DNA of 64,000 nucleotides. Source: Reticulitermes speratus. Taxonomy: Eukaryota > Arthropoda > Insecta > Blattodea > Rhinotermitidae. The notes under the pieces are model-generated. The model was not told the origin of the DNA. It did no database searches and was given only the letters and a program-made list of their open reading frames with translations. The DNA is taken from assembly GCA_021186555.1 (NCBI GenBank), contig JAJKFL010000012.1:22579711-22643710 (forward strand), in the 5' to 3' direction. Within the stretch, counting starts at the first letter, position 1. The number at the start of each line of letters is the position of its first letter. Both the position numbers and the translations under genes were made by a program. Positions 21,924-32,377 of this stretch are shown piece after piece.

Positions 21924-22214
21924 TCAATAACATGCGCTCGATAAGGTTGCTAATGAATGCCGATTTTTGAGGTCCAAAACAATAAATTGCAATGGTGGAT
22001 TATGCCTCTCGCTATAAGATAGTTTCCAACTCTGAATACAAAATGTCGCCATCATTCCAGTTACATCCATGATCGATGGCACAATTAAGCCTAGCGTTAA
22101 ACGGAGGTACCTCCAAGCGTATAGCTTCTTAAACACATATGATGAAACCCTGTTACTTTGAGAGTCTGCGACAGACAGCTCTTTCACAGCAAATTTTCCA
22201 TCTTTCCCCTTCAA
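21924..22214 (-). pseudogene. Maverick-associated conserved protein fragment
   Basis: Begins KGKDGKFAVKELSVADSQ, which resembles the N-terminus of a short conserved Maverick/adintovirus protein ('..F.LKEL.V.D..') of unknown role. It goes out of frame after about 45 residues, so it is a broken copy. Identification is from pattern memory and moderate at best. Confidence 0.45.
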
Positions 22215-22286
22215 GTAAGTTGGTCAATCGCTAAGAGCGCCATTACTGACGGATAGTTGTAGTTGTACGGTTGTACGTACTTTTAT

Positions 22287-22796
22287 TTATACGTGTGACT
22301 TGCACGACTGCTGCTGCTGCTGCTGCTGATTCACGTGACTGCACGCAGGGCACTCTCCGAAATGAGCTTGGAACATGGTGACAGTTTTTGTACCATTGCA
22401 GCTGTAGCGAGCAGGCTTAAACCTCTTCACGAATGACGTCATGGACAGCCCCTGGGCTCTGTGATGGGCGTAGATGCAGCAGAAATGTCCGCAGATTTTC
22501 GATGTTAAACCCTGGAGTCTGTGGCGGTTAAACTTCCAAGAAATTGAGTGGCGTTGGAAGTAGGCCATGATCTCAAGCTTCAATGGTGGGAGACCATACG
22601 AATCGAAATATTCGGCACAACCAGAGTCAAAGAAGCAGAGAAGTACCCAATGCGATCGGGGCATATAGTGTTTATCGAGGTTGACAATGGTTATGGCCGG
22701 TTTTGTAATTGCGGAGAGTAGTAAATCTATAGGATATACGCCTTGAAAATATTTTACATGTTTGGTTAAAATCCTATTAATCTGGGTTGTGTTCAT
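22287..22796 (-). pseudogene. adenain-type cysteine protease of Maverick remnant
   Basis: 169 codons, close to the usual length of Polinton/adenovirus-type maturation proteases (peptidase C5), which cleave capsid precursors. Visible catalytic pattern: His49 in SHWVLL, an acidic residue at D65 in EYFDSYG, Gln95 in RLQGL and Cys102 in ICGHFCC. The Gln-to-Cys spacing of 7 equals that of adenain, so all active-site positions appear kept. The frame is open from ATG to stop and ends in a polyglutamine tract encoded by a (CTG/CAG) repeat at about 22305-22328. It directly follows the capsid-type fragment. With neighbours broken, it is treated as part of a fossil although its own frame is intact. Confidence 0.75.
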
Positions 22797-22797
22797 T

Positions 22798-23430
22798 CTA
22801 CTGTGACGTTTCGGGAGCTATCGATTTCGATGTATCCAGGAAATTCAGCATACAGAATGCAAGTAACGGGTTCCGGGAGTACTTTTTAAACCGTGCCTCG
22901 ATGCGTACGTTTCCTTGACGAGGAAGGCTTACATGTTCTTCGTTAGCCTCTCTGTCAGGTGTCAAATCAAACCCCAATACGTAGAAACCCTTAGTAAACA
23001 TACCCATAGTGATCATGTGACCACGGCCATTATGATGTATACCCGTGCTGGAGAAGAGTGTTTCTTAAGCTCTGGTGACTCCGAAAGGTGAAGAGCAGTC
23101 CATTTTGAGTGATTTAGAAGGGTACTGAACTCCGTTTACATAGAGTACAAGACATGTCATATCGTAATGATGGAAATGGAAGGGGTTTGTACTGGTAGAA
23201 CCAACAAGGGAGGTGTTTTTGACAATTGTGATAAGCAACCTTTCGGGAATCGGACCAAGGAATGCATTATCGAGAGAGATTTGCTGGGCCCCTGCACCCG
23301 CAGTGAAGGCCTTAATCTAAGTATGTGTGATAGGATGGTGGGCTTTCCTTTTCATGCCCAAATCATTAGCGTGAGCTAAGAGAAGATGGGGTTTCCATTC
23401 GACTTGAGTGAGAAAAAGTGTAGCGTCCAT
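22798..23430 (-). pseudogene. Maverick capsid-type protein, C-terminal part
   Basis: Minus-strand text with short blocks such as STNPFHFHHYD, LVLYVNGVQ, MFTKGFYVLGFDLTPD and GNVRIEARFKK matches the C-terminal portion of the F54H12.2-like protein of Mavericks, regarded as the double-jelly-roll major capsid protein. It is interrupted by stops and runs out of frame near 22870. The N-terminal half is absent because the RTE sequence begins at 23465. No repaired reading is given. Confidence 0.65.
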
Positions 23431-23469
23431 AATTTTGGTACTTACTTTAACATCATTAGTAGTCCCTAG

Positions 23470-23995
23470 GAGATAGAATGCAGCGACTATCGCCCACCAG
23501 CATCATCGCACATACAGCAAAGGCAGTAGCGAGGATACTTAGAAGAAGGATTGAAAGGAAGATTGAGGATGTGCTTGGAGAAGATCAGTTTGGATTTAGA
23601 AGAGGAAAAGGAACTAGGGATGCAATTGGGATGCTGAGAATAACATCAGAACCAACCTTGGACATAGATGAGGAATTGTGTGCTTCATAGACTGGCAGAA
23701 GGCATTTGACCGTGTCAACTGGACCAAATTAATGCAGATCCTAAAGGGAACTGGATTGGGCACATCTTGCGTAGAAACTACCTTCTAAAACACGTGATTG
23801 GAGGAGAGTTAGAAGGAAGGATTAAAATGACGAGAAGACGAGGAAGAAGGCGTAAGCAGCTACTGTATGATCTTAAGGAAAAGAGAGGATACTGGAAATT
23901 AAAAAGGAAGCACTAGATCGCACCCTGAGAACTCGCTTTGGAAGAGGCTTCGGACCTGTCCTAAGACAGACTACAGAATGAATGAATGAATGATG
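23470..23995 (+). pseudogene. RTE-like LINE, reverse transcriptase piece and 3' end
   Basis: Resumes the RTE polyprotein after the Maverick block: HTAKAVARILRRRIERK, EDVLGEDQFGFRRGKGTRD (palm/finger motif) and FIDWQKAFDRVNW-type text at 23680-23720 after a frame slip. The sequence then jumps from MQILKGTG straight to GHILRRNYLLKHVI, deleting most of the polymerase including the YxDD motif. It ends with RGRRRKQLLYDLKEKRGYW, RTRFGRGFGPV and a GAATGAATGAAT tail at about 23973-24000. This tail identifies the minus-strand fragments at 5.6, 7.7 and 15.1 kb as the same family. Confidence 0.8.
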
Positions 23996-24000
23996 AATGA

Positions 24001-24869
24001 ATAGTGTCCTGTGAGCCACGAATTTAAAGACGGTCGCGAAATGGAAGCAGTTGTGATACGTTGGCTGATAACACACCGTCGTATGATGACGCGATAAATG
24101 CCTCAGTTGTGGTGAGGATTACTTTGAAAAGTAGTTGGATAGCAGTGCAGTTAAATGTGAAACGTTTCTGTCAGTGTTTAAAATAAACAACCCAAATATG
24201 TGCACTGGAAACTTCTTTTCTGACCGATTCGAGGACTGGCAGATGTTTGAGGAACACATTAATTAGGTTGACATTGCATTAAACCTCTGCCTACAGATCA
24301 CACAATAGGGCAGACATGTGGGCTCCCCGGGCAGGTTAATAATTTGGCTCCCCGGGCAGGCTAATACGTTGGCGCCCTTAAAACCGATATTCTTTAATCT
24401 CTTTCGGCCTACTAGGTAGAACAGAGCTGGCGAAACTTTGTGAGGGCGCGTGCCAAAACTGCGGATAATTTTCGGAGAAATCATTTCGCATGTGGGAACC
24501 TGAGTTTACTAGCACAATCCGAATTATTGCAATGACGCCTGAGTGCCCCTTATAGGTTGCCGCCCTGGGCAGCTACTCGGCTGGCCCACCCCTTAGTCCG
24601 GCCCTGCACACAACAGAAGACGTGGTTACATGCACTCTATTCATCATATGGCATTGAACCCCACTGTGATGTTTTCATGACTAATGGTTGTGGTTCACCC
24701 TGATGAATTAAGGCATAATTTAATAGGCGGATTACTCCAAATATGGCGAAGTTGATAAACATGTGACTTAATATTGTCCTGTCATCGTGAGGCTGTTGAC
24801 CGTTTACAGAACAGCTGATGTGCTAGCTAGATGAATATCAGATGTAGTCACCTTTCCATCACTCTAGAT
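24001..24869. other. intron; possible decayed DNA-transposon end near 24600
   Basis: Two tandem-like copies of GGCTCCCCGGGCAGG at about 24319 and 24347, and 'CTTAGTCCGGCCCTGCA' at about 24593-24609, which resembles a hAT-type terminal sequence in reverse. No partner end was found. Confidence 0.35.
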
Positions 24870-25216
24870 CAGGGGTCCCAAACCGCGGCTCGCGAGCCAC
24901 ATGCGGCTATTTGACATATAATGTGCGGCTCGCGGAAATATGTTGGCTGAGCTCCTTTTTGCATTACAATTCATATAATAGGTAAATAAAATATTTTCAA
25001 GCTTATAATTATTTACCGGGTATAAATTGAAAGTCCACTGGATTGAAAACGTAAGTTTAATGCTCATGTTGAGTAAATATATTTAAGAAGTTTTGTAATC
25101 AAAATGTGCATATAACAATAAAAGCGTGTGTGTAATATTTGTTCATGTCTTGGGCTCTCAAACATCTGAAGTTTATCGTATGTGGCTCTTACGTTAAGCA
25201 AGTTTGGCCACCCCTG
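24870..25216. mobile_element. hAT-like MITE, 347 bp, with exact 8-bp target duplication
   Basis: Starts CAGGGGTCCCAAACCGCGGC and ends AGTTTGGCCACCCCTG, the typical hAT form (CAGGGGT..CCAAAC..). Both flanks carry the perfect duplication CTCTAGAT (24862-24869 and 25217-25224), the 8-bp length expected of hAT transposases. The interior is AT-rich and non-coding. The flanking host sequence 'GATGAATA(T/G)CAGATGTA(G/T)TCACC' also occurs on both sides, so a longer local duplication is present. Confidence 0.92.
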
Positions 25217-25224
25217 CTCTAGAT

Positions 25225-25856
25225 GAATAGCAGATGTATTCACCTTTTCATCACTGGCCTCTGCTGCCTAAATGTCAAGTGTGCGTCAGAGCCAGGGGCT
25301 ATGTGAATGGCACTTCAGCGCTGAAGATGGAGGCATAGAATACACATGGTCATATTACAGAAGATGCTATTGCTTAGGCCATAATGACTGTATGATGCAC
25401 ATAGCCTCTTTTGCAGTCGGTGTCAGGTGCTGTTTGATCGCGGTAAACAGACCTGAGTGTGAAGCTCATTGCCAGTATCTTGGATAACCGTCAAGGTCTC
25501 CCTATTAATGTTAGAGAAGTTACTCCCAGATATCGTAGGTTGGATGCAGAATATCTCTTTCTATCAGAAGAACGGAATCCAGTCTGAAATAATCCTCATA
25601 AACTTTGGCATTCTGTACGTTTGGGGGACCCCGAGCCACGGGTCCCGCCACGCCGCTGGGTCAGCGTGGGCCATGCCTACACCACTGCTGACAACTCACC
25701 AGCATCCAATGCAAAGTTTATGTGACTTTTTTATTTACATGTATGACCCTTCTGGTGCGGTCTTTGAGGCTACTTCACCAGGAACATGAATTTACTGTGT
25801 CCATTCCTGTGTTATCTCTGTCTTTCATTCAGGTATTTGTTTTATTAATCCCCCAG
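25225..25856. other. intron, no recognised feature
   Basis: No repeat family recognised. Ends in the pyrimidine tract and TTAATCCCCCAG acceptor of the next kmr exon. Confidence 0.5.
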
Positions 25857-26067
25857 GTCCAGAAGAGGAGAAGCTACTGGGTTCAATCTTGCTGCCGTCT
25901 TACAAGATATCACCATGCTCGACAGAGGGCCGTGTGTACCGCAAGTTTGCTTTCAAGGCAGAGCACACAAACATGCGCACCTACTACTTCGCGGCTGACA
26001 CAAGAGAGCTCATGGTGCAATGGATGAATGCGCTTAGTCTTGCCTCCATCCTACAGGAGGGCAGTAG
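25857..26067 (+). CDS. kmr: kramer/PLEKHA-like PH protein, exon with C-terminal half of PH domain
   Basis: The exon completes the PH domain: EEEKLLGSILLPSYKISPC, then RVYRKFAFKAEHTNMRTYYF and ADTRELMVQWMNALSLAS. The last block is the C-terminal alpha helix with its invariant Trp. The LGS.LLPSYKI and MRTYYF.AD motifs are typical of PLEKHA4-7 rather than of other PH families. Acceptor CCCCCAG before 25857, donor GTACAG at 26068. The exon is 211 bp: it takes one base from the 18214 exon (phase 1) and leaves two (phase 2), which the exon at 33976 completes as AG+T (Ser). No shift or stop. Confidence 0.88.
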
Positions 26068-26714
26068 GTACAGTAACGTAGCAGTAATAATGATAATAAT
26101 AGTCTAAAATGCGTAGTAATTATGACAGTAACGGTGATGTGGTCATGATCACAGCAATATATCACTGACATCACATTGTACATTGTAAATATGCCCTACT
26201 TCCACGGCTTGTTTGAAAACAAGAATTGCACTGTTTCTTGGGACTTACTCTTTATTGTCATAAACCAGAAATAGTTACTCTTGATAGAAGTGGGGAAAAG
26301 GGCATTTAATGCATTTATTAAAATCATGCAACAAAGGTAGAAGTATGACTACCATGGAGAATCTTTACATACAATGTTTCATAAACAAGGGATATTAATT
26401 GATGAACAGTGTGTCACCGAAAACCCGCTCTTCCAACTAATAGACTTACCCCACCGACCAGTGCCTACATCCGATGCTTGACACCAGACCAGTCTCCTCA
26501 CACACTCCGTAACGTATAGATAGCACAAACAGCACCGCATTACAAGCCCACACAACGTAAGGTAAGCCATTCGTATAATCAAAATCTTATTTATATTCTG
26601 GCTCATATGAATAACAGCCAATTGTCAGATAATAACTATATAGACGATTTATTTACTTTACAGAATACACAATCCACGAAAGCCAGTAGTTCCGTACCAG
26701 TGGACTTCATATTC
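26068..26714. other. intron, no recognised feature
   Basis: Nothing supported before the LTR element begins. Confidence 0.5.
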
Positions 26715-26718
26715 ACGT

Positions 26719-27372
26719 TGTAACCGGCCGACTCTCTCCTACTCAGTCAATAGAGCAAACTCTTTGTTTCAGGGAATATAAGTGGTCCTAGTGATAAAAT
26801 TGCTAATTGAAATCGAATACATATTTTTACTATTATTATTTGTTTATGTACAACAGAGTCTTGTTTGATCTTTATGAACACGGCACTGAACCGCCCGTGT
26901 CTGAAGCTAGGACGCTACTCTCGGCTTGGGCACGCACTCTCTAGCACCCTGGTTCGAAATTCATCCCCCCTTGGATTTTCCTACTTCTTCCCATTGGCTG
27001 ACTCTGCCCTAATTCTGTAATCAACAAATCTGCCTGTGTGGACCCTGTCGCATCCCTAACGAACCAACTGGATTTTTCTGTAGTCAACACCCACATGTTG
27101 AAATATGAGGGTCAAAATCTGTCAGAGTCTCGAATTTCTAAGACTCTGAAGTTTGCTGAAATCCCATTAATTTTGACAGTGACAAAGTGCGACAAGTACT
27201 GGCCCCCCTTCGCTTTGCTTTGCCTGTCCAGTGTTCTCACTTCTGGCGTCCAGATGTTACTACTGACCTACCATGTCCTGTTTTAACAAAATCCCCCAAA
27301 CCAAACTAACTACTCACGCTTGCAATCAAATATAAATTTTAAATATCAAAATTAATAAGTGCAACGATTACA
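26719..27372 (-). repeat. 3' LTR of the element (left copy)
   Basis: 654 bp, begins TGTAACCGGCCGACTC and ends GCAACGATTACA on the plus strand. On the minus strand it is preceded by a short purine-rich tract, CAGGGGAGTA (27373-27382), in the polypurine-tract position. Confidence 0.93.
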
Positions 27373-28145
27373 TACTCCCCTGTGAAAAATTTTGATACTT
27401 TCGCAAAGCTAAAGTGATAAAATTCTTTCAGTGCCGCGTCCATTTACATCTTCACTGACATATACAAATTATTGATTAATACTAATATGTGATTAGGCAG
27501 TTTGTGGAATATCTTAAGGCTTAGGCAGTTCTAGACAAACACTTCTCACACCCCTTAGTCATCTGCCCAAACCAATGACCATTTCCTTGCCTTTTCTTAG
27601 GTCTCCTACCCCATGCTGCGACCTCGTTACACAAAATCTTACCCTATATTGCTGTCCCTAACTTGTTACGGTAGGGATCAATTCATTCTGTCCTCTACAT
27701 AACTGTCTAATATTACTAACTGGCTGCTAAATAACGGAATCCATTAAAACCTGTTTAAAAGCACATAGAAACAAATTAATAATAAGTAACACTGTTACAA
27801 ATTAAGCCTTAAAGTAATACAGACATTATTGAAAGAACAGTAACACAACTAAATACATGAATAAAATGTATACATTTGGAAAAAATAACAAACACGTAAC
27901 ACAAAGTACAACGTTGCTCAAACTCTTACAAATGTATTTCGATGAAATAATTGTTATAGGATATTGGATCATTGTCTTCCTTCGGAATCTCAAATTTCTC
28001 TCATTTCTCTCATCAGTCTGTTTTTGGTCATAAAACTCTCCAATACATTAATTAACTCCTATGGGATAGTTTAATTAACTTACTCCTAATTGTAATGTTA
28101 ATCTATGTAACTCTGAGTTGCAACAAAGAATGTACTACGTTTCTA

Positions 28146-28802
28146 TTATCCTTCAGTGCACCTCCCTAGTCTTTTAGTCAGGCTCCTTTGATATTTGCTT
28201 AACACCTTGAATAATTCCTCTTGTTGCGATGGTGACAATTTATTATTTTCGCATACTTTAGCGCGTAGCTGGTCCGTTGTAATCATCCTATCATCCTGTG
28301 CTATAACTGTTGTTTCTGGGTTCTGCAGTGCGTTGGCGGCTCCAGTCTTGGAATAATTTGCAGCTAAACATAGTATGATCTTATTGGTGGCGGTATCCTC
28401 AATACAACGTACATTTTCTTCGCATATCTCATGCATAACAGCATTTAAATAGTCAGACTGCTGACCTTCCTTGTATATATCAAGGGTATTCAAATCTATG
28501 ATTACTCTCTTTCCGACACACATTGTCGTTCTTATCATCGCAAGCATTTTCGCATTGCGGCAAAACATCATAATTATACAAACATTCGCCATTTCTCATA
28601 CCTATACTAGCTTTGCTTCCCCTACTCTCGACCAGGCTGTCTCTAGTAGCTGTCGAACCCTCTTCCATGTGGTGTAAATGACCTGCTTCCCTGTCAGCTG
28701 TTTGTGGTGGTGGATTTTGAGCAAGAATTGACATAAGTCTAAGCTCCTGGTGATGATTTTCGGACATATCTTGCGCTTAATCAAAGTATTTTCCCACGTC
28801 AA
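28146..28802 (-). pseudogene. gag-pol linker region of LTR element, truncated before RT
   Basis: Overlapping minus-strand frames run from about 28802 to a stop at 28146. The end reads LSPSQQEELFKVLSKYQRSL then KRLGRC. In gypsy-like elements an 'LS..Q...L..LL..Y...F....GRC' segment lies just before the reverse transcriptase. I see no D(T/S)G protease triplet, so a protease cannot be claimed. Pol ends here. The frames are broken near 28592-28600, which may be a real deletion scar or an indel. Confidence 0.55.
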
Positions 28803-28946
28803 AATCTTCTACAAGTTGGTTAATTTTATCGAAACTTAAAACGGAATTTTCGGCGTTCTGAATGTGTTTTTTGGTGTTGGGCGTTGGGAAAGACTGTGAG
28901 GTTACGTCGGTGGACGTGGTTTGCCCATCAATCAGCCACACGCCAC

Positions 28947-29760
28947 TTAATTGTTTAAAGGCTGGGCAGCATCATCTCGGTCTAGGTAGCCTCTGTTATT
29001 TTGAACTGATGACCTCTCATTTCTAGGGTCGAAGTTTGGTGCTGTAGGACTAAGTTGACTACCTCTATCGCCTATCACGCTCCCCTGGCCGCGTCGATTG
29101 AAGTTTCGGCCGTCTTGATTATTCTGACGTCGGTCTGTAAACCATCTGTTACGTCGGTTTGTTTGTTGCCCTACAAGTCTGACATTAACATCACCCCTAT
29201 CTCGATTTCTGTCTCTGTCATCCCTTTGCGGCGTGTTTGAAGATCTCCTATTCGAATCTCGTCGGTCATAGTCTCTTCTCGGCGACCGGAATGTATCTGT
29301 GTTTTGCTCCAGTCCCTGGAATTTTGCAAGGTAAGACAACGCGTCTTGGGTGGTTTTAAAATTTCCACAAATGAGCCCTTGTTGAACTCGTGGTTCGAAG
29401 TGACTGGTGAGTGCTGAGAGAAGATCGGTTTCAGACATAGGTGGATCTAATGTAGATGCCAAATTTGCATACCGAATAAAGTGATTGACATATGTTTCCC
29501 CTGAACTCGGTACATGTCTATCCAGGTATATAGAACTTCTAACACTAGACTGTCTGCTCGGACACCACAGTAGCTCAGTAAATGCCTTTTTAAATTCTCC
29601 ATAGTTTTTGAGCTTATCAATTACGCTCGATAACCACTGTTTGGCAAACGGGTCCTGCACTGCCCTAAATACCAAAGGTAGACGAAGTTCCTCAGGTGTC
29701 TTTTTATGTCGAAAATACTCCTCCAAATTTCGTAGAAAATGTAATGGAACCTCGGTAACA
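28947..29760 (-). pseudogene. gag, capsid-like C-terminal part (second frame)
   Basis: Continues gag in a different frame: EEYFRHKKTPEELRLPLVF and AKQWLSSVIDKL, a capsid-like helical core, then an Arg/Asn-rich tail (RDYDRRDSNRRSSN, RNRDRGDVN) to a stop at 28947. Gag packages the element RNA. A CCHC zinc knuckle is not visible; the Arg-rich tail could serve nucleic-acid binding. The switch from the upstream frame lies near 29760 in the middle of conserved text, so gag is one gene with a single frameshift. Confidence 0.7.
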
Positions 29761-30925
29761 GAGTATTGAAAATAGGTAATGTGAGTTCGCTAAGGTCTAC
29801 ATTATTTGAATGCAGCTCAGATGTCACATTTACATCATTATTACATGAAATGACCGGATGGTTGTTCATGCTAACATTATCATTACAAACAGATGCACTG
29901 CATGCATGCATTCCACTCACACTGGGGTTGTTTGTGTTAGACACTTCTGTTCTGTTTGAGTTATCTGTCTGCCCACTATCTCTAACAATATCATTCTGTT
30001 GAACAGCTGGTGTAGAGTTACTAGATGTGCTTGTCGCTAACTTAGCCTGTATGACATCTAAAGTTGCATTTATTTTCAAAATCTCTGCCTCATTAAACTG
30101 CTTGACCTCTTGAATTTCTAGCGTAACTGCATTAACTCTGGTATCGACATATTCTTTGGACTGGTCAACCTCCTGTCTAAGGTTATTAACTGCCAACTCT
30201 GTTTGATTTTGGTGGTCATTTACGCTAGCTAACACAGACTGTGAACTAGTCAACACCTCTTTCCCTTGTATGTCTAGTTCCTTCCTGGTCTGTACAATGT
30301 GTGCATTCATTCTCTCACTCATACGCTCACATGATTTATCAACTGAAGTTCCTAAATTAGTAATTTTACTTTCAGTATCATTTCTCAAACTGTCAACTTT
30401 GTCTGATACAAACTGAATCCCTGACTGCAATTTGCTATTAAATTCTTCCTCAAGTTTAGCATTTGCAGATTCAAAACGTTCAATTAAACTAGCAGCAAAT
30501 TTTTCGTTTTCCTCTTTTAACTCCCTTTTCAAACTTCCTACAGCAGATGTTAATTTTGCATTAAGTAACTCAATCTGCTTATTGCTCTCAGCTGTAAGTC
30601 TAGCTTCTAAAGCCGCAGTTTGTTTAATCCCCTCGGACTGAATAGCAGCCATTACAGTCTGAAGCATGTCCTGGATTTGATTTGCCGAAATATTAGTTGA
30701 CTCTACATTTACATTGACATTACTATTTATAATTTCCTTAACAGTTGGCATGAAATCTGAATTTCCTTCAATCATTTCGGTCACAGGATTTTCCCTGACT
30801 GTAATGTCAGCTTCAAAATCAAAACAAGTTAAATTTTCAGTTTCCCTATCTACATTTTGTGCGCTGCCTGCATCACTACCCACAGAACTGCTTCTACTTG
30901 CACTACGAAGCCATCTGTCTGCCAT
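29761..30925 (-). pseudogene. gag, coiled-coil N-terminal part (first frame)
   Basis: Starts at ATG 30925 (MADRWLRSASRSSSVGS). Residues about 85-310 are rich in Leu, Glu, Lys and Gln with heptad-like spacing (QTAALEARLTAESNKQIELL, SAVGSLKRELKEENEKF), predicting a long coiled coil. A Ser/Asn-rich linker follows and ends LSELTLPIFN near 29770, where the frame should pass to the capsid part. Open for about 385 codons with no stop, consistent with a young element. No domain name is assigned to the coiled-coil part. Confidence 0.72.
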
Positions 30926-31547
30926 ATTGAAAGTATTTATTGTGAATGTGTTCTAAGTCACTGATATCAATTGCCGTAACTTACTATGGTTGCTGTTAAT
31001 TGTGTTGACGAGCAGGTACTTGCCCCTTCACTGGGTAATTCCTTCCGGTCGCGGTTGCCTCGTCGTTTCCCGTCGTATCCGCAATAATGTAGGTTTACCG
31101 ATGCACTTGTCACACACGACACACGCTTATACTTCCCGTAGCTCTTGGGCACACTGCTGCTGAGTTGCCGTGGTCCGTCTTCTGTTTGCAGACTCCTAGG
31201 TGTTGGGTTCGACTCTCGGCTGGGTCGGGCGTTTCGGTAGAACCAGGTTCTCTTATTCAGATGAGTGTCTCAGTCCTCTGCTTCTCGGTCTTCCTCCGAC
31301 GTGTCTTCCCCTTATTCGCCTGATGACCTTGGCTTCACAGTGTGATATTTTCTTTCCTCAGGATAGCTTGCACCTCATGGATTTTTCGGTCCTTTATTTT
31401 TCGCTTTTCAGATTTTCGCGTTCCGTGCTCGGGCAGTCTTACTTTTCACTTGCTAGCACTAAGATTATCACGTCTTCTGCTACCACACGGATAGTCGCGT
31501 CCCGCGGTTAGGCAAACACAGCTTATTAATTTAATCACTCGGATTAT

Positions 31548-31570
31548 CGAGCCCCTCGGTTGGGCAGCCA
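31548..31570 (-). promoter_or_regulatory. primer-binding site, tRNA-Lys type
   Basis: Plus-strand CGAGCCCCTCGGTTGGGCAG then CCA, seven bases from the LTR edge, closely matches the 3' end of animal tRNA-Lys (CGAGCCCCACGTTGGGCGCCA), differing by one substitution and two single-base insertions. On the element's own (minus) strand it would anneal to that tRNA to prime DNA synthesis. Confidence 0.75.
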
Positions 31571-31577
31571 AAAACTC

Positions 31578-32231
31578 TGTAACCGGCCGACTCTCTCCTA
31601 CTCAGTCAATAGAGCAAACTCTTTGTTTCAGGGAATATAAGTGGTCCTAGTGATAAAATTGCTAATTGAAATCGAATACATATTCTTTACTATTATTATT
31701 TGTTTAAGTACAACAGAGTCTTGTTTGATCTTTATGAACACGGCACTGAACCGCCCGTGTCTGAAGCTAGGACGCTACTCTCGGCTTGGGCACGCACTCT
31801 CTAGCACCCTGGTTCGAAATTCATCCCCCCTTGGATTTTCCTACTTCTTCCCATTGGCTGACTCTGCCCTAATTCTGTAATCAACAAATCTGCCTGTGTG
31901 GACCCTGTCGCATCCCTAACGAACCAACTGGATTTTTCTGTAGTCAACACCCACATGTTGAAATATGGGGGTCAAAATCTGTCAGAGTCTCGAATTTCTA
32001 AGATTTGAAGTTTGCTGAAATCCCATTAATTTTGACAGTGACAAAGTGCGACAAGTACTGGCCCCCCTTCGCTTTGCTTTGCCTGTCCAGTGTTCTCACT
32101 TCTGGCGTCCAGATGTTACTACTGACCTACCATGTCCTGTTTTAACAAAATCCCCCAAACCAAACTAACTACTCACGCTTGCAATCAAATATAAATTTTA
32201 AATATCAAAATTAATAAGTGCAACGATTACA
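31578..32231 (-). repeat. 5' LTR of the element (right copy)
   Basis: 654 bp, same termini as the left copy. Differences noted by eye: CATATTC/TTTACT against CATATTTTTACT, TTTAAGTAC against TTTATGTAC, ATGGGGG against ATGAGGG, AAGATTTGAAG against AAGACTCTGAAG. Confidence 0.93.
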
Positions 32232-32377
32232 ACGTCTTATAATTTTAATAAAGTTTTAACCAAATATAGACATATTTATTTCTATAATTTTATCAAGATA
32301 ACTCTACCACAATAGTGGTATACGAGTGATGTACGTTTGTATCAATATGAGCTTGTTTTAGTAGTTTTTAATACTGA

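Larger units (their letters stand above)
20975..23465 (-). mobile_element. Maverick/Polinton remnant inserted in RTE LINE
   Basis: A roughly 2.5-kb block interrupts the RTE element. Read on the minus strand it holds, in order, a capsid-type gene (23.43-22.80 kb), an adenain-type protease (22.80-22.29 kb), two further open frames (22.21-21.92 and 21.79-21.46 kb), and an AT-rich repeat-bearing end. This cluster is characteristic of Maverick/Polinton DNA elements, large virus-like transposons with capsid genes, also related to adintoviruses. The polymerase, integrase and packaging ATPase are absent, so this is a fragment. Exact ends and a target duplication were not identified. It is described as a fossil only. 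Confidence 0.75.
26715..32235 (-). mobile_element. Ty3/gypsy-like LTR retrotransposon, non-autonomous, in a kmr intron
   Basis: Complete element with 654-bp LTRs at 26719-27372 and 31578-32231, each TG..CA, and a 4-bp flank duplication ACGT (26715-26718, 32232-32235). All coding is on the minus strand, so the 5' LTR is the right-hand one. It contains a tRNA-Lys-type primer site, a long gag and a short pre-RT linker. After the linker ('..RLGRC') there are only about 770 bp of non-coding sequence, so reverse transcriptase, RNase H and integrase are missing from a 4.2-kb interior. The two LTRs differ at only about four or five positions by eye, which implies a recent insertion that depended on enzymes from another copy. 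Confidence 0.92.

Noticed and set aside
23873..24076. 67-codon minus-strand open frame at the RTE tail
   Set aside because: Antisense of the RTE 3' end and its GAAT-repeat tail.
28471..30956. Plus-strand frames opposite gag
   Set aside because: Shadows of the minus-strand gag and linker frames of the LTR element.
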